Shown: positions 37,888 to 47,877 of the stretch, piece by piece | Layout of the letters: the number at the start of each line of letters is the position of its first letter | Position numbering within the stretch: the stretch's first letter is position 1 | NCBI RefSeq assembly: GCF_002001125.1 | Contig: NZ_MUNV01000018.1 | Coordinates: 48,240 to 112,239, forward strand | Length of the DNA stretch: 64,000 nucleotides | Direction of reading: 5' to 3' | Source of the DNA: Rhodanobacter sp. B04 | Lineage (GTDB): Bacteria > Pseudomonadota > Gammaproteobacteria > Xanthomonadales > Rhodanobacteraceae | Position numbers and translations under genes: made by a program | The notes under the pieces: generated by a model | The model's database searches: none | What the model was told of the DNA's origin: nothing | The model's input: only the letters and a program-made list of their open reading frames with translations

Positions 37888-40452
37888 ATGAACTCAGGCA
37901 TTCTCCTTGTTGCAGCCCAGCGTGAATTGCGCCGCAGCCTGTTCGATGCGCTCGATCAGGCGGGCTATTCGCAGATTCATAGTGCGCGCGATGTATCGCA
38001 TGCAGCGATCCTGCTGGAAGGGCGCCAGTCGTTGTCGCCACTGCAACTGATGGTGGCGGTGCTGGCCGGCGATCAACAGCAGGCGCTCGCTACCTGCGAG
38101 CAATTGCGCCGTCTGCCGGGGGCGGCGGATACGCCGTTGATGGTGGTATTGGCCCAAGAGGCGACGATCAGTCCGTCCGACTTGCCCGCCGGCATTGTCG
38201 ACTGGTTGTCTGCCCCGCAGATCGGCACCGAACTGGTCGCGCGCTGGCAGCGCTCGCAGGCGGCTCCGCAAGGCCCGCGCAGGGAGCTGGCGTCCCTCGC
38301 CAGCGACATGCATGAGGATTACCGTTTCGTCTTCGAAGAAGGCAACAGCGAATGGTTGATCGCCGATGCGCGGACCGGCCACCTGCTGGAAGTCAGCCCG
38401 ACGGTGACCAGGCACAGTCGCCTGCATGCCAGCCAATGGGAGGGGCTGCCGCTGTCGGACGTAGTGCGGTTCGAAGGGGTCGTGCTGGCCCAGGTACTGG
38501 CCGAAGCCAACCGCAGCTGGTATCCGTGCCAGCGCAGGTCGGCGCAGGGCGCCGATACCGGCCAGGCCAGCGTGCGGCGCATCCGTCATGCCGGTCGCGA
38601 TGCGCTGGCCTTGATGTTCCGCAGCGATCGCGCGGACTTGCGCGCCGAAGCGGCGCTGTCCCTGCTCTCGCGCATCTTCGCCTCGGCCAGTGGCGTCGAT
38701 ACGCAAGGTGCGGCTGGTCGCCTGTTGTTCGACGAACTCGGCCTGGATTATCTGGCCGTCTGGTCGGCACGTCTGGACGGTGCCGACGCGCCAACGCAAC
38801 TGCTGCAGCTGTGGACCGGCGACGAGCCGGTGTGGCCGCCGGCTCAGCTGCAAAGCTCGCTGCAGCTGGTGCTGGGCGGCAAGACGGTCCTGCATCGGTC
38901 CGATGCAAAGCGCCTGGCGCCCAACGATCCCTTGCTGCAGCAGCTCGATCTGGCTGGATTTGCCGGCCTGCCGCTGCACGACGAACGGCATACCGTGCTT
39001 GGCGCCATGCTGGCCGGCAATCGGCGGGGATTCAGCGAAATGGGCATCATCGAACCGGTGCTGCGCTGTTCCGCAGCCCGTTTCGCACAGGTGCTGGAAT
39101 TGGGGCGTACGCGCGAACAGGGGCGTGCCGAGGGGTTGGTCGACGCGTTGACCGGGCTGCCGAACCGCCTGCTGTTCAACGACCGGCTGGACACGATCAT
39201 TCGGGAAGCGATCCGCAACGGCGAGTGCTTCGCGGTGCTGTTTGTCGACCTCGATCGTTTCAAGGCGATCAACGACACCTACGGTCATGCCGCCGGCGAT
39301 GAGGTGCTGCGTACGGTCACGCAGCGCCTGTGCGGCAGCATCCGTGCCTCCGACACGGTGGCGCGTTATGCCGGCGACGAATTCACCATCGTGCTGCGGC
39401 ATATCGTCAAGAACGACGACGTGCTGCGTGTGGCCGAAAAGATCGTGCAGGTGATGGAGACGCCGCTGTACCTCGAGGACGGTACCGAGCTTCAGGTGAC
39501 CGCATCGATGGGACTGAGCTTCTTTCCGGACGATGCGGGCGATGCGGAAACCCTGCTCAAGCACGCCGACGAGGCGATGTACGCCGCCAAGCATCACGGC
39601 CGCAACAATTTCCAGATCTACGAAGTGAGCCCGGAGTACGCGCAGGAGCACGGCATGGCGCTGAAGACCCGCCTGCGCCACGCCGAGGGCAATGGCGAGC
39701 TGCGCGTGGTCTACCAGCCCCAGGTCGATGCCGAGAGCGAGGATATTGTCGGCATGGAGGCGCTGGTGCGCTGGGAGCACCCGGAGCTGGGCATGATCAG
39801 TCCCGCGGTATTCATTCCGCTGGCCGAGGAGAGCGGCCTGATCGTCTCGATCGGCGAATGGGTGATGCGCACCGCCTGCCGTCAGGCGCGGGAATGGGAT
39901 CAGCGCTATGGGCTGCGGTTGCGGCTGGGCGTGAACCTGTCTGCCGTGCAGCTGATGGAGCCGAAACTGCTGGAGACCGTGACCACGGTGCTGCGCGAGA
40001 CCGGCCTGGATCCGACCCTGCTGGAACTGGAGATCACCGAGAGCATCAGCATCAAGGAGGCACCGAACCTGGTGGAGAACCTGCATGCGCTGCACCGGCT
40101 TGGCTGCCATATCGCGATCGACGATTTCGGCACCGGCGCGGCCTCGCTGGACTATCTGCGCCGCCTGCCGGCCGACCGCATCAAGATCGACCAGAGTTTC
40201 GTGCGCAATATCGGCGTCGATCCCGACGACGAGGCGATCGTGCGCGCCACCATCGAGATGGCCCATCGCCTGAAGCGGGCGGTGGTGGCCGAAGGTGTCG
40301 AGACCGAGCAGCATTTCGAGTTTTTGCGCAGCCATGGCTGCGATGAACTGCAAGGCTATCTGTTCTGCCGTCCCTTGCAGACGATCAGCTTCGACAAGTT
40401 GCTGGCCGAACGGCAGCGCCTGCTGGAGCCGCACGAGGCCGAGCCGGCTTGA
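37888..40452 (+). CDS. cyclic-di-GMP signalling protein: REC-like, PAS, GAF, GGDEF and EAL domains
   Basis: This 854-residue cytosolic protein has a degenerate receiver-like N-terminus (about 1-115, no clear phosphoacceptor Asp), a PAS-like segment (about 150-240) and a GAF-like segment (about 255-415). A GGDEF domain (about 430-590) and an EAL domain (about 605-845) follow. The GGDEF signature reads AGDEF (RYAGDEFTIVL), a variant that is often still active. The EAL domain keeps EALVRWEHP, ELEITES, IDDFGTG, KIDQSFV and AEGVETE, so phosphodiesterase activity is likely. The ATG at 37888 is chosen; GAGGTGGA precedes it. Confidence 0.88.
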   Translation: MNSGILLVAAQRELRRSLFDALDQAGYSQIHSARDVSHAAILLEGRQSLSPLQLMVAVLAGDQQQALATCEQLRRLPGAADTPLMVVLAQEATISPSDLPAGIVDWLSAPQIGTELVARWQRSQAAPQGPRRELASLASDMHEDYRFVFEEGNSEWLIADARTGHLLEVSPTVTRHSRLHASQWEGLPLSDVVRFEGVVLAQVLAEANRSWYPCQRRSAQGADTGQASVRRIRHAGRDALALMFRSDRADLRAEAALSLLSRIFASASGVDTQGAAGRLLFDELGLDYLAVWSARLDGADAPTQLLQLWTGDEPVWPPAQLQSSLQLVLGGKTVLHRSDAKRLAPNDPLLQQLDLAGFAGLPLHDERHTVLGAMLAGNRRGFSEMGIIEPVLRCSAARFAQVLELGRTREQGRAEGLVDALTGLPNRLLFNDRLDTIIREAIRNGECFAVLFVDLDRFKAINDTYGHAAGDEVLRTVTQRLCGSIRASDTVARYAGDEFTIVLRHIVKNDDVLRVAEKIVQVMETPLYLEDGTELQVTASMGLSFFPDDAGDAETLLKHADEAMYAAKHHGRNNFQIYEVSPEYAQEHGMALKTRLRHAEGNGELRVVYQPQVDAESEDIVGMEALVRWEHPELGMISPAVFIPLAEESGLIVSIGEWVMRTACRQAREWDQRYGLRLRLGVNLSAVQLMEPKLLETVTTVLRETGLDPTLLELEITESISIKEAPNLVENLHALHRLGCHIAIDDFGTGAASLDYLRRLPADRIKIDQSFVRNIGVDPDDEAIVRATIEMAHRLKRAVVAEGVETEQHFEFLRSHGCDELQGYLFCRPLQTISFDKLLAERQRLLEPHEAEPA

Positions 40453-40572
40453 GCGGCTGGCAGATGTCCCCATAACTGGCATGCGCCTGGTCGGGTGCGG
40501 GTAGCCAGGCCAGGGCATGACAACCAGTGAACGGGTTGTGCGTTATCGTTGATGCGTTATTACACGCACGCT

Positions 40573-40599
40573 GAACTTGCGCGATCGATGGCGGTCTGA
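40573..40599 (+). promoter_or_regulatory. sigma-E type promoter of rpoE
   Basis: GAACTT at 40573-40578, a 16-base spacer and TCTGA at 40595-40599 match the ECF sigma-E promoter pattern. It lies about 50 bases before the rpoE start. It indicates positive autoregulation of the sigma factor operon. The match was found by eye. Confidence 0.75.
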
Positions 40600-40647
40600 G
40601 CCGCGCGTTCAGTTTCCACGGCTCCCAACTTGAAGTTCCCGCAGCGG

Positions 40648-41271
40648 ATGACGGCATTGACGACGGATACGGCCCGCTCGGGCGAAAATGAACTGGATCG
40701 CGCGCTGGTCGAGCGTGTCCAGAGTGGGGACAAACGGGCCTTCGACCTGCTGGTGCGCAAGTATCAGCACAAGGTGATCGGGCTCGTATCGCGTTACGTC
40801 AGGAGCCATGCCGAATGTGAGGATATCGCGCAGGAGTCGTTCATCCGTGCGTGGCGGGCGATCGGCTCGTTTCGCGGCGACAGTGCCTTTTATACCTGGC
40901 TGTACAAGATCGCCGTGAACACCGCGAAAAACCATCTGGTGGCGATGGGGCGACGGCCGCCGACCGACGATATCGACGCCGAGGATGCGGTGTTCATGGC
41001 CGGCGCCGAGCGCATGCACGACAGTGCCACGCCCGAGCGCGAGATGATGCGCCAGGAAATTGAACAATCCGTGTTTTCCACTGTCCAAGCCCTGCCCGAA
41101 GAGCTGCGGACAGCCATCACGCTGCGCGAGGTGGATGGTCTCAGCTACGATGAAATCGCCGAAGTGATGGGCTGTCCGATCGGTACGGTGCGCTCGCGCA
41201 TCTTCCGGGCGCGCGAGGCGATCGACGAGAAACTGCGGCCACTGTTGTCAGACCGCGAGGATCAGACATGA
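40648..41271 (+). CDS. rpoE: RNA polymerase sigma-E factor (RpoE/AlgU)
   Basis: This 207-residue ECF sigma factor directs the envelope-stress response. Region 2 shows FDLLVRKYQHKVIGLVSRYV and DIAQESFIRAWRAIGSFRGD; region 4 shows LPEELRTAITLREVDGLSYD and GCPIGTVRSRIFRAREAID. The ATG at 40648 (MTALTTDTAR) is preferred over an upstream TTG at 40630. It overlaps rseA by 4 bases and is followed by mucD, the envelope-stress operon of xanthomonads. An apparent own sigma-E promoter lies upstream. Confidence 0.96.
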   Translation: MTALTTDTARSGENELDRALVERVQSGDKRAFDLLVRKYQHKVIGLVSRYVRSHAECEDIAQESFIRAWRAIGSFRGDSAFYTWLYKIAVNTAKNHLVAMGRRPPTDDIDAEDAVFMAGAERMHDSATPEREMMRQEIEQSVFSTVQALPEELRTAITLREVDGLSYDEIAEVMGCPIGTVRSRIFRAREAIDEKLRPLLSDREDQT

Positions 41272-41948
41272 ACCAGGCAGGCATGAACCAGAACATCAAG
41301 GAAAATCTTTCAGCCGGCATCGACGGCGAGCTGTCGAAGGAGCAGCTGCGGTTTCTGCTGCGCCAGATCGACCACGACGTCGCGCTGCGGCAGGCGTGGT
41401 CGCGTTACCAGCTTGCCGGTGACGGGCTGCGCCGGGAATTGCCGACGATGGCGACGCCTGATTTCGCTGCCCGGGTCATGCTCGCCATCGAGCAGGAGTC
41501 GCTACCGGCCGCTGCCAGTCGGCGCCATCAATGGCTGCGTTGGTCGGCCGGCGGCGCGATCGCCGCGAGCGTGGCCGCCGCCGCCCTGATGATCGCCCAG
41601 CCGACCGGCGATGGCGATCGCCACCTGGCCGCGACGCTGGCCAGCCAGCAGCGGGACCATGGAGTTGCCCATGCCGTGCCAGCGAGCCGGTCGGCGACTC
41701 CTGCCGCCGTGCCGCCGTGGCTGAGCGGCAATTCCGCCGGTGTGCTCAGCCAGCAGGCATCGGCCACGCTGGGGGCGCCTTTTGACGTGAATCAGCCGAT
41801 TTATACCCGCCGCCTGTCGACATATCCGTCGCTGCCCCGATATCGCACGCTGGACAACAAGGACGGCAGCTATCTGCTGCTGCTGGATCCGCAGCCGCAG
41901 GCTACGCCGACAGATATCTCGCACCGGTCCGCTGCCGTCGGGCAATAA
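41268..41948 (+). CDS. rseA: anti-sigma-E factor RseA
   Basis: RseA is an inner-membrane protein whose cytosolic N-terminus binds sigma-E until regulated proteolysis. The 226-residue protein has the RseA N-domain (NLSAGIDGELSKEQLRFLLR), one membrane segment (about residues 90-107, SAGGAIAASVAAAALMIA) and a periplasmic domain. The C-terminus is divergent. Its start overlaps the rpoE stop. No rseB gene follows; mucD is next. Confidence 0.88.
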   Translation: MNQAGMNQNIKENLSAGIDGELSKEQLRFLLRQIDHDVALRQAWSRYQLAGDGLRRELPTMATPDFAARVMLAIEQESLPAAASRRHQWLRWSAGGAIAASVAAAALMIAQPTGDGDRHLAATLASQQRDHGVAHAVPASRSATPAAVPPWLSGNSAGVLSQQASATLGAPFDVNQPIYTRRLSTYPSLPRYRTLDNKDGSYLLLLDPQPQATPTDISHRSAAVGQ

Positions 41949-42076
41949 ACGAACCGCGTGTGCATGCCCGCGGTCTGCCTTGCATCGTCCTGCACCGTTC
42001 GGCCTGGCAACGGGCAGAACGGTGATGTGCGCGTCGATGTCGGCCGGGTTCCCCGCGCGCCAGATTCATTGATGCC

Positions 42077-42102
42077 GAAGACCATGCGGCCCTATGGTCT
42101 TC
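42077..42102. other. hairpin upstream of mucD
   Basis: A 9-bp stem (42077-42085 with 42094-42102) with an 8-nt loop lies 25 bases before the mucD start. It lacks a T-run. It might attenuate read-through from rseA or shape the mucD leader. Confidence 0.4.
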
Positions 42103-42127
42103 CGGATTAGTCAACCAAGGAGGAGTC

Positions 42128-43600
42128 ATGAGTCGTTCCATCTTGCGCACCCTCGCGTGCTCTGCGTTGATCAGTTTTGTCGCGGCTTCGGGGGTGTGGG
42201 CACAGTCGCCGGCTCCTGCCGCCGCGTTGCCCGATTTCACATCCATCGTGCAGAAAAATGCCGCTGCCGTGGTTCATGTCGAGGCCCGATACACCGGTGA
42301 TGCCACCTCGACGAATCAGGTTGCGCGCGGCAAGCAGGCGATGCCAGGCCAGGGCATGCCGGATGATCCGCAGGCCGAGATCTTCCGCCGTTTCTTCGGC
42401 ATACCGATGATGCCGTCACAGCCCGACCAGAAGCGCACCTCGCTCGGCTCGGGGTTCATCATCTCCGGCGACGGGTACATCCTCACCAACAACCACGTCG
42501 TGGATCATGCCGACAAGATCACCGTGCGGCTGCAGGATCGGCGCACCCTGACGGCGAAGGTGATCGGTACCGATCCCACCTACGACATTGCCCTGCTCAA
42601 GGTCGATGCAGGCGGCAACCTGCCGGCAGTGAGCATCGGCGATTCGCGCAGCCTCAAGCCGGGTCAGTGGGTGCTGGCGATCGGTTCGCCGTTCGGCTTC
42701 GACTACACCGTGACCCAGGGCATCGTCAGCGCGGTAGGGCGCAACCTGGGCCAGCGCGACCAGCCCTATACCTCGTTCATCCAGACCGACGTGCCGATCA
42801 ACCGTGGCAATTCCGGTGGCCCGCTGTTCAACCTGCAAGGCCAGGTGGTCGGCATCAATTCGCAGATCTATTCCAACACCGGCGACTACCTGGGTGTCTC
42901 GTTCTCGATTCCGATCGATGTGGCGATGAGCGCGGTGGAACAGCTCAAGAGCAAGGGTTATGTATCGCGCGGCATGCTCGGTGTGACGGTGCAGCCGGTC
43001 GATGACGATATCGTCAAGGCCTTCAAGCTCGACAATGGCGTCGGTGCCGCGGTGGTCGAGGTGACTCCAGATAGCGGTGCGGCCAAGGCTGGCATCCAGC
43101 CTGGCGACATCATTCTCAGCTACAACGGCCAGACCTTGCAGCAGTCGGCGGACCTGCCGCCGCTGGTCGGCATGACCAAGCCGGGCAGCAAGGTACCCGT
43201 GCAGGTCCTGCGCAACGGCAAGCGGCAGACGTTCGAAGTCACCATTGGCGAGGCGTCGCGCGATCAGAATGCCGTGGCTTCCGCAGCTGCCCCGTCGGCA
43301 AGTCGCGGTGCGGCGGCCTTGGGTCTTACCGTGCAGCCGCTGGACAACGACACCCGCAAGCAGCTGGGACTGAAGCCAGGCCAGGGTGTGGTGATCAGCG
43401 ACATCGGTGGCCCGGTGGCGGCGCAGGCCAACCTGCAGGCCGGCGATGTGATCCTGATGGTCAACCAGGAAAAGATTGGCAGCGTGGCCGAGTTCCAGGC
43501 TGCAACCAGAGACGTGAAGCCCGGCAGCACCGTGCTGCTGCTGGTGCGCCGCGGCGACCAGAGTCAGTTCATTGGCCTCACGGTGCCGGACAGCAAGTAG
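42128..43600 (+). CDS. mucD: periplasmic serine protease DegP/DegQ family (MucD)
   Basis: The 490-residue protein is an HtrA-type periplasmic protease and chaperone. A signal peptide is cleaved near VWAQS. The trypsin-like domain has the triad His in LTNNHVVDH, Asp in PTYDIALLKVD and Ser in NRGNSGGPLF. Two PDZ domains follow (GMLGVTVQPVDDDI and AALGLTVQPLDND). It degrades misfolded envelope proteins and feeds back on sigma-E. AAGGAGGAG precedes the ATG at 42128. Confidence 0.94.
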   Translation: MSRSILRTLACSALISFVAASGVWAQSPAPAAALPDFTSIVQKNAAAVVHVEARYTGDATSTNQVARGKQAMPGQGMPDDPQAEIFRRFFGIPMMPSQPDQKRTSLGSGFIISGDGYILTNNHVVDHADKITVRLQDRRTLTAKVIGTDPTYDIALLKVDAGGNLPAVSIGDSRSLKPGQWVLAIGSPFGFDYTVTQGIVSAVGRNLGQRDQPYTSFIQTDVPINRGNSGGPLFNLQGQVVGINSQIYSNTGDYLGVSFSIPIDVAMSAVEQLKSKGYVSRGMLGVTVQPVDDDIVKAFKLDNGVGAAVVEVTPDSGAAKAGIQPGDIILSYNGQTLQQSADLPPLVGMTKPGSKVPVQVLRNGKRQTFEVTIGEASRDQNAVASAAAPSASRGAAALGLTVQPLDNDTRKQLGLKPGQGVVISDIGGPVAAQANLQAGDVILMVNQEKIGSVAEFQAATRDVKPGSTVLLLVRRGDQSQFIGLTVPDSK

Positions 43601-43786
43601 TCCGGCTCGGTCGCCCCTCCTGGCGGATATGGCATGGATGTCCACGACGGGCATCCATGCCGGCGCGGAATGCGGTGGCGGTGTGGGTTCCATGCGATAA
43701 TGCCGGGTTAGCGTCGCCCGATGGCGATGCACTGCCATGCATGGTGTGTGGCGGCAAACCCAAGCCTCACAGGCCACTCCCGCTCC

Positions 43787-45580
43787 ATGGAATTGATCCG
43801 CAACTTCTCCATCATTGCCCACATCGACCACGGCAAGTCGACCCTCGCCGACCGCATCATCCAGATCTGCGGTGGCTTGGCCGATCGCGAGATGGAAGCG
43901 CAGGTGCTGGACAACAACCCGATCGAGCGCGAGCGCGGCATCACGATCAAGGCGCAGTCGGTGTCGTTGCCGTACAAGGCACGTGACGGCAAGACCTACC
44001 AGTTGAATTTCATCGACACCCCCGGTCACGTCGATTTCTCCTACGAAGTCAGCCGCTCGCTGGCGGCCTGCGAGGGCGCGCTGCTGGTGGTCGACGCGGC
44101 GCAGGGCGTCGAGGCGCAGTCGGTGGCGAACTGCTACACCGCGGTGGAGCAGGGGCTGGAAGTGGTGCCGGTGATCAACAAGATCGACCTGCCGACCGCC
44201 GACGTCGAGAAAGTGAAGCTCGAAATCGAGGCGGTGATCGGCGTCGATGCCACCGACGCGGTGGCGATCAGCGCCAAGACCGGCCTGAACGTGATCGAGG
44301 TGCTGGAAGCGATCATCGCGCGCATCCCGCCGCCGCAGCCGCGCGATACCGACCGGCTGCAGGCGCTGATCATCGATTCCTGGTTCGACAACTACCTCGG
44401 CGTGGTGTCGCTGGTGCGCGTCATGCAGGGCGAGATCAAGCCCGGCGACAAGCTGCTGGTGATGTCGACCGGGCGTACCCACGAAGTCGGCGACGTCGGC
44501 GTGTTCACGCCCAAGCGCAAGAAGCTGGACAAGCTCGGCGCAGGCGAGGTGGGCTGGATCAACGCATCGATCAAGGACGTGCACGGCGCGCCGGTCGGCG
44601 ATACCTTGACCCACGCCGGCAAGCCGGCCGACAAGCCGCTGCCCGGCTTCCAGACCATGCAGCCGCGCGTGTTCGCCGGCCTGTTCCCGGTGTCGTCGGA
44701 CGATTACCCGGCGATGCGCGAGGCGCTGGACAAGCTGCGCCTGAACGACGCAGCGCTGTTCTTCGAACCAGAGTCGTCGGAAGCGATGGGCTTCGGCTTC
44801 CGCTGCGGCTTCCTCGGCATGCTGCACATGGAAATCGTGCAGGAGCGGCTGGAGCGCGAATACGACCTGAACCTGATCACCACCGCGCCGACCGTGGTGT
44901 ACGAGGTGCTCAAGACCGACGGTTCGATCCTGATGCTGGACAACCCGGCCAAGCTGCCGACCAACGCCAGCCTGGTGCAGGAAATCCGCGAGCCGATCAT
45001 CGTGGCCAACATCCTCACGCCGCCGGACTACATCGGCAACATCATCACCCTGTGCGAAGAAAAGCGTGGCGTGCAGCGTTCGATCCAGTACCTGGCCACC
45101 CAGGTGCAGATCAGCTACGAGATGCCGCTGGCCGAAGTGGTGATGGATTTCTTCGACCGGCTCAAATCCGTCTCGCGCGGCTATGCCTCGATGGACTACC
45201 ACTTCGAACGCTTCGAGGCCGGTCCGTTCGTGCGTACCGACGTGCTGATCAACGGCGAGCGGGTCGACGCGCTGAGCCTGATCCTGCATCGCAGCCACGC
45301 CGACCGCAAAGGCCGCGAACTGGTCGAGCGGATGAAGGATCTGATCCCGCGGCAGCAGTTCGACGTGGCGATCCAGGCGGCGATCGGCGCGCAGATCATC
45401 GCGCGCTCCACCGTGAAAGCCTTGCGCAAGAACGTCTTGGCCAAATGCTATGGTGGCGACGTCAGCCGCAAGAAGAAGCTTCTGGAAAAGCAGAAGGAAG
45501 GCAAGAAGCGCATGAAGCAGGTCGGCCGGGTGGAGATTCCGCAGGAAGCCTTCCTGGCCGTACTGAAGGTCGACAAATAA
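43787..45580 (+). CDS. lepA: elongation factor 4 (LepA)
   Basis: LepA is a ribosome-associated translational GTPase, 597 residues here. G-domain motifs: [31 protein letters not shown] and the RGITIK switch region. The C-terminal LepA-specific domain is complete ([40 protein letters not shown]). The ATG at 43787 gives [14 protein letters not shown]. It starts the lepA-lepB-rnc-era-recO block, a classic arrangement. Confidence 0.97.
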   Translation: MELIRNFSIIAHIDHGKSTLADRIIQICGGLADREMEAQVLDNNPIERERGITIKAQSVSLPYKARDGKTYQLNFIDTPGHVDFSYEVSRSLAACEGALLVVDAAQGVEAQSVANCYTAVEQGLEVVPVINKIDLPTADVEKVKLEIEAVIGVDATDAVAISAKTGLNVIEVLEAIIARIPPPQPRDTDRLQALIIDSWFDNYLGVVSLVRVMQGEIKPGDKLLVMSTGRTHEVGDVGVFTPKRKKLDKLGAGEVGWINASIKDVHGAPVGDTLTHAGKPADKPLPGFQTMQPRVFAGLFPVSSDDYPAMREALDKLRLNDAALFFEPESSEAMGFGFRCGFLGMLHMEIVQERLEREYDLNLITTAPTVVYEVLKTDGSILMLDNPAKLPTNASLVQEIREPIIVANILTPPDYIGNIITLCEEKRGVQRSIQYLATQVQISYEMPLAEVVMDFFDRLKSVSRGYASMDYHFERFEAGPFVRTDVLINGERVDALSLILHRSHADRKGRELVERMKDLIPRQQFDVAIQAAIGAQIIARSTVKALRKNVLAKCYGGDVSRKKKLLEKQKEGKKRMKQVGRVEIPQEAFLAVLKVDK

Positions 45581-45625
45581 CGCACGCGATCAGTGATGAT
45601 CCGACAGGTAATCTGGAGTTAAGGC

Positions 45626-46558
45626 ATGGAATTCGATTTTTCGGCGATTCTGCTTGGCCTCACCGTGCTGTTCGGCGTGGTGTGGGGCCTGGATCGCCTG
45701 TTCCTGTACAAGAAGCGCAAGGCGCGCCTCGATGCGGCAGGCAGCGAATACAGCGATCCGATACCGGTGGACTGGGCGCGCTCGCTGTTCCCGGTCGTGC
45801 TGGTGGTGCTGCTGCTGCGTTCGTTCGTGGCCGAGCCGTTCCGGATTCCGTCCGGCTCGATGATGCCGACGCTGGACGTGGGCGACTTCATCCTGGTCAA
45901 CAAGTTCGCCTATGGCCTGCGCCTGCCGGCCTTCAACAACAAGTTCCTGAGCCTGGGCGAGCCCAAGCGCGGCGACGTGGTGGTGTTCCGTTTCCCGGGT
46001 TACCTCTGCCTGGACGAAAACGGCAAGCCGGCGCGCGTCGGCGGCGACGAGGGCGGCCCGCCGGTCCTCGGCCCCGACAATGCCTGCCCGGTACCCCGTC
46101 TGCCGGTCAAAAGCCAGAACTGGATCAAGCGCGTGATCGGCCTCCCCGGGGATACCATCGAGGTGCGCGACAGCCAGATCGTCATCAACGGCAAACCCGT
46201 CACGGCCAGCGAAGTCGGGCCATTCGCGGGCAATGAGCAGCGTGATGCGGATGCCGAGCTGCTGCATTTCAACGCCACCGTCTGGAATGAACACCTGGGC
46301 AAGGTGAACCACCTCATCGCACGCATGCCCATGCGCATGTCGACCAACGAGATTCCCAATGCCCTGGTGCCGTCCGTGGTGCCGCAAGGTTGCTACCTGG
46401 TGATGGGTGACGACCGCGAAAACAGCCTGGACAGCCGCTGGTGGGGCTGCATGCCGGAGCAGAACCTGGCCGGCAAGGCGTTCCTGATCTGGATGAGCTG
46501 GAAAGGTTGGGGTACCGGTGGCATAGACTTCTCGCGGATCGGTACCGTGATCCATTGA
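45626..46558 (+). CDS. lepB: signal peptidase I
   Basis: LepB cleaves signal peptides of exported proteins at the periplasmic side of the inner membrane. The 310-residue protein has two N-terminal membrane segments (about residues 6-25 and 52-70). The catalytic Ser is in FRIPSGSMMPTL and the Lys in NWIKRVIGLPGDTIE. MGDDRENSLDSRWWG is the family signature. GGAGTTAAGGC precedes the start. It follows lepA as in most gammaproteobacteria. Confidence 0.96.
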   Translation: MEFDFSAILLGLTVLFGVVWGLDRLFLYKKRKARLDAAGSEYSDPIPVDWARSLFPVVLVVLLLRSFVAEPFRIPSGSMMPTLDVGDFILVNKFAYGLRLPAFNNKFLSLGEPKRGDVVVFRFPGYLCLDENGKPARVGGDEGGPPVLGPDNACPVPRLPVKSQNWIKRVIGLPGDTIEVRDSQIVINGKPVTASEVGPFAGNEQRDADAELLHFNATVWNEHLGKVNHLIARMPMRMSTNEIPNALVPSVVPQGCYLVMGDDRENSLDSRWWGCMPEQNLAGKAFLIWMSWKGWGTGGIDFSRIGTVIH

Positions 46559-46712
46559 GCTGGGTGGGGCGAGTCAAAGCGTGAGGAGGTCGACAGCCCC
46601 GCACGCTGCCTGCCAACAGTGCGAGAATCCGCTGGCATAATCGCCCCACCTGGGGGATTGCCAGATCAAGGCAACGATGGCCACGCCGCAAAGTCGGCAT
46701 AGCGAGGGGACT

Positions 46713-47096
46713 ATGAAATCGAAGCAGTCGGGCGTCACCCTGATCGGGTTTCTGATCATCATGGCCATCGTGGCCTTTTTCGCCTTCATGGCGATGAAGC
46801 TGTTTCCGTCGTATTCGGAATACATGGGCGTGGTCAAGGCGATGAACCAGGTCTCCACCGAGGGCACCAATGGCAAGTCGCTGGACGACATCCGTCGCGC
46901 CCTGATGTTCAAGATGGGCTTCCAGTACGTCGACGACGCCACCATCAAGCCGGCGGACATCACCATCGTGCGCGACAGCGGTGGCGCCAACCAGCTGCAT
47001 GTGGCCTACGACAAAAAGATCCCGTTCATGTACAACATCGACTTCCTGCTGCATTTCGAAAAGAGCGTGGCGTTGCAGGGCAATGTGGGTGAGTAA
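46713..47096 (+). CDS. DUF4845 family membrane protein
   Basis: The 127-residue protein has an N-terminal pilin-like hydrophobic segment (GVTLIGFLIIMAIVAFFAFM) and a periplasmic DUF4845 domain. Its role is unknown; it is conserved between lepB and rnc in gamma- and betaproteobacteria. GAGGGG precedes the ATG at 46713. It ends 3 bases before rnc, so it is in the same operon. Confidence 0.88.
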   Translation: MKSKQSGVTLIGFLIIMAIVAFFAFMAMKLFPSYSEYMGVVKAMNQVSTEGTNGKSLDDIRRALMFKMGFQYVDDATIKPADITIVRDSGGANQLHVAYDKKIPFMYNIDFLLHFEKSVALQGNVGE

Positions 47097-47099
47097 TCC

Positions 47100-47759
47100 T
47101 TGAAGCTGCCGCACCGTTTTCGTGATCCGCAGCTGGCGCAGCTGGCGCTGACCCACCGCAGCATCGGCAAACCGAACAACGAACGGCTGGAGTTTCTCGG
47201 CGATGCGCTGCTGGGAGCGGTCATCGCCGAGATGCTTTACGAAATGCATCCCAAGGCCAGCGAAGGGGAGCTGTCGCGCCTGCGCGCCCAGCTGGTCAAT
47301 GGCCAGGCGCTGGCGGTGCTGGCGCGGGAGCTGGAGCTGGGCGACGAATTGAAGCTCGGCCCCGGTGAATTGAAGAGCGGCGGTTTCCGGCGCGATTCGA
47401 TTCTTGCCGATGCCTTCGAGGCCCTGGTGGCGGCGGTGTACCTGGATGCGGGGTTCGATGCCTGCCGTCATGTGGTACGCGAGCTTTTTGGCGAGCGCAT
47501 CGCCGTATTGCGGCGCTCCTCCAAGGACGCCAAGACCCGCCTGCAGGAATGGTTGCAGGCCGGCAGCTGGCCGTTGCCGCGCTATGAGCTGGTTGCCAGC
47601 CATGGCGAAGACCATGCCAAGACCTTCGATGTCAGCTGCACCATCAGCGAGCCCCTGCCGGTGCACGCCGAGGCCCGCGGCGGCAGCCGCCGGGCCGCCG
47701 AGCAGGACGCGGCCGAGACCGTTCTGAACCAGCTGCTGGAGCAGCACCGCAAAGCCTGA
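47100..47759 (+). CDS. rnc: ribonuclease III
   Basis: RNase III cuts double-stranded RNA in rRNA and mRNA processing. The 219-residue protein has the nuclease signature [13 protein letters not shown] and the later catalytic [17 protein letters not shown]. The dsRNA-binding domain ([36 protein letters not shown]) closes it. The start is TTG at 47100, since no ATG precedes the conserved [19 protein letters not shown]. It is followed by era, as usual. Confidence 0.95.
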   Translation: MKLPHRFRDPQLAQLALTHRSIGKPNNERLEFLGDALLGAVIAEMLYEMHPKASEGELSRLRAQLVNGQALAVLARELELGDELKLGPGELKSGGFRRDSILADAFEALVAAVYLDAGFDACRHVVRELFGERIAVLRRSSKDAKTRLQEWLQAGSWPLPRYELVASHGEDHAKTFDVSCTISEPLPVHAEARGGSRRAAEQDAAETVLNQLLEQHRKA

Positions 47760-47877
47760 TCCCCGCGTTCGCCGGCATGTCTGGCGGCATGGCTCGCCAG
47801 TCTTGCCGTGCGTGCCAGCCGCTGCTGTTTCCGCGAAGCACTACACTTGCCATCCGACTTGCCGAGCACCCCCTGTC

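Noticed and set aside
42416..45298. 960-codon open frame opposite mucD and lepA
   Set aside because: It is antisense to two certain genes and their spacer; composition is that of a shadow frame.
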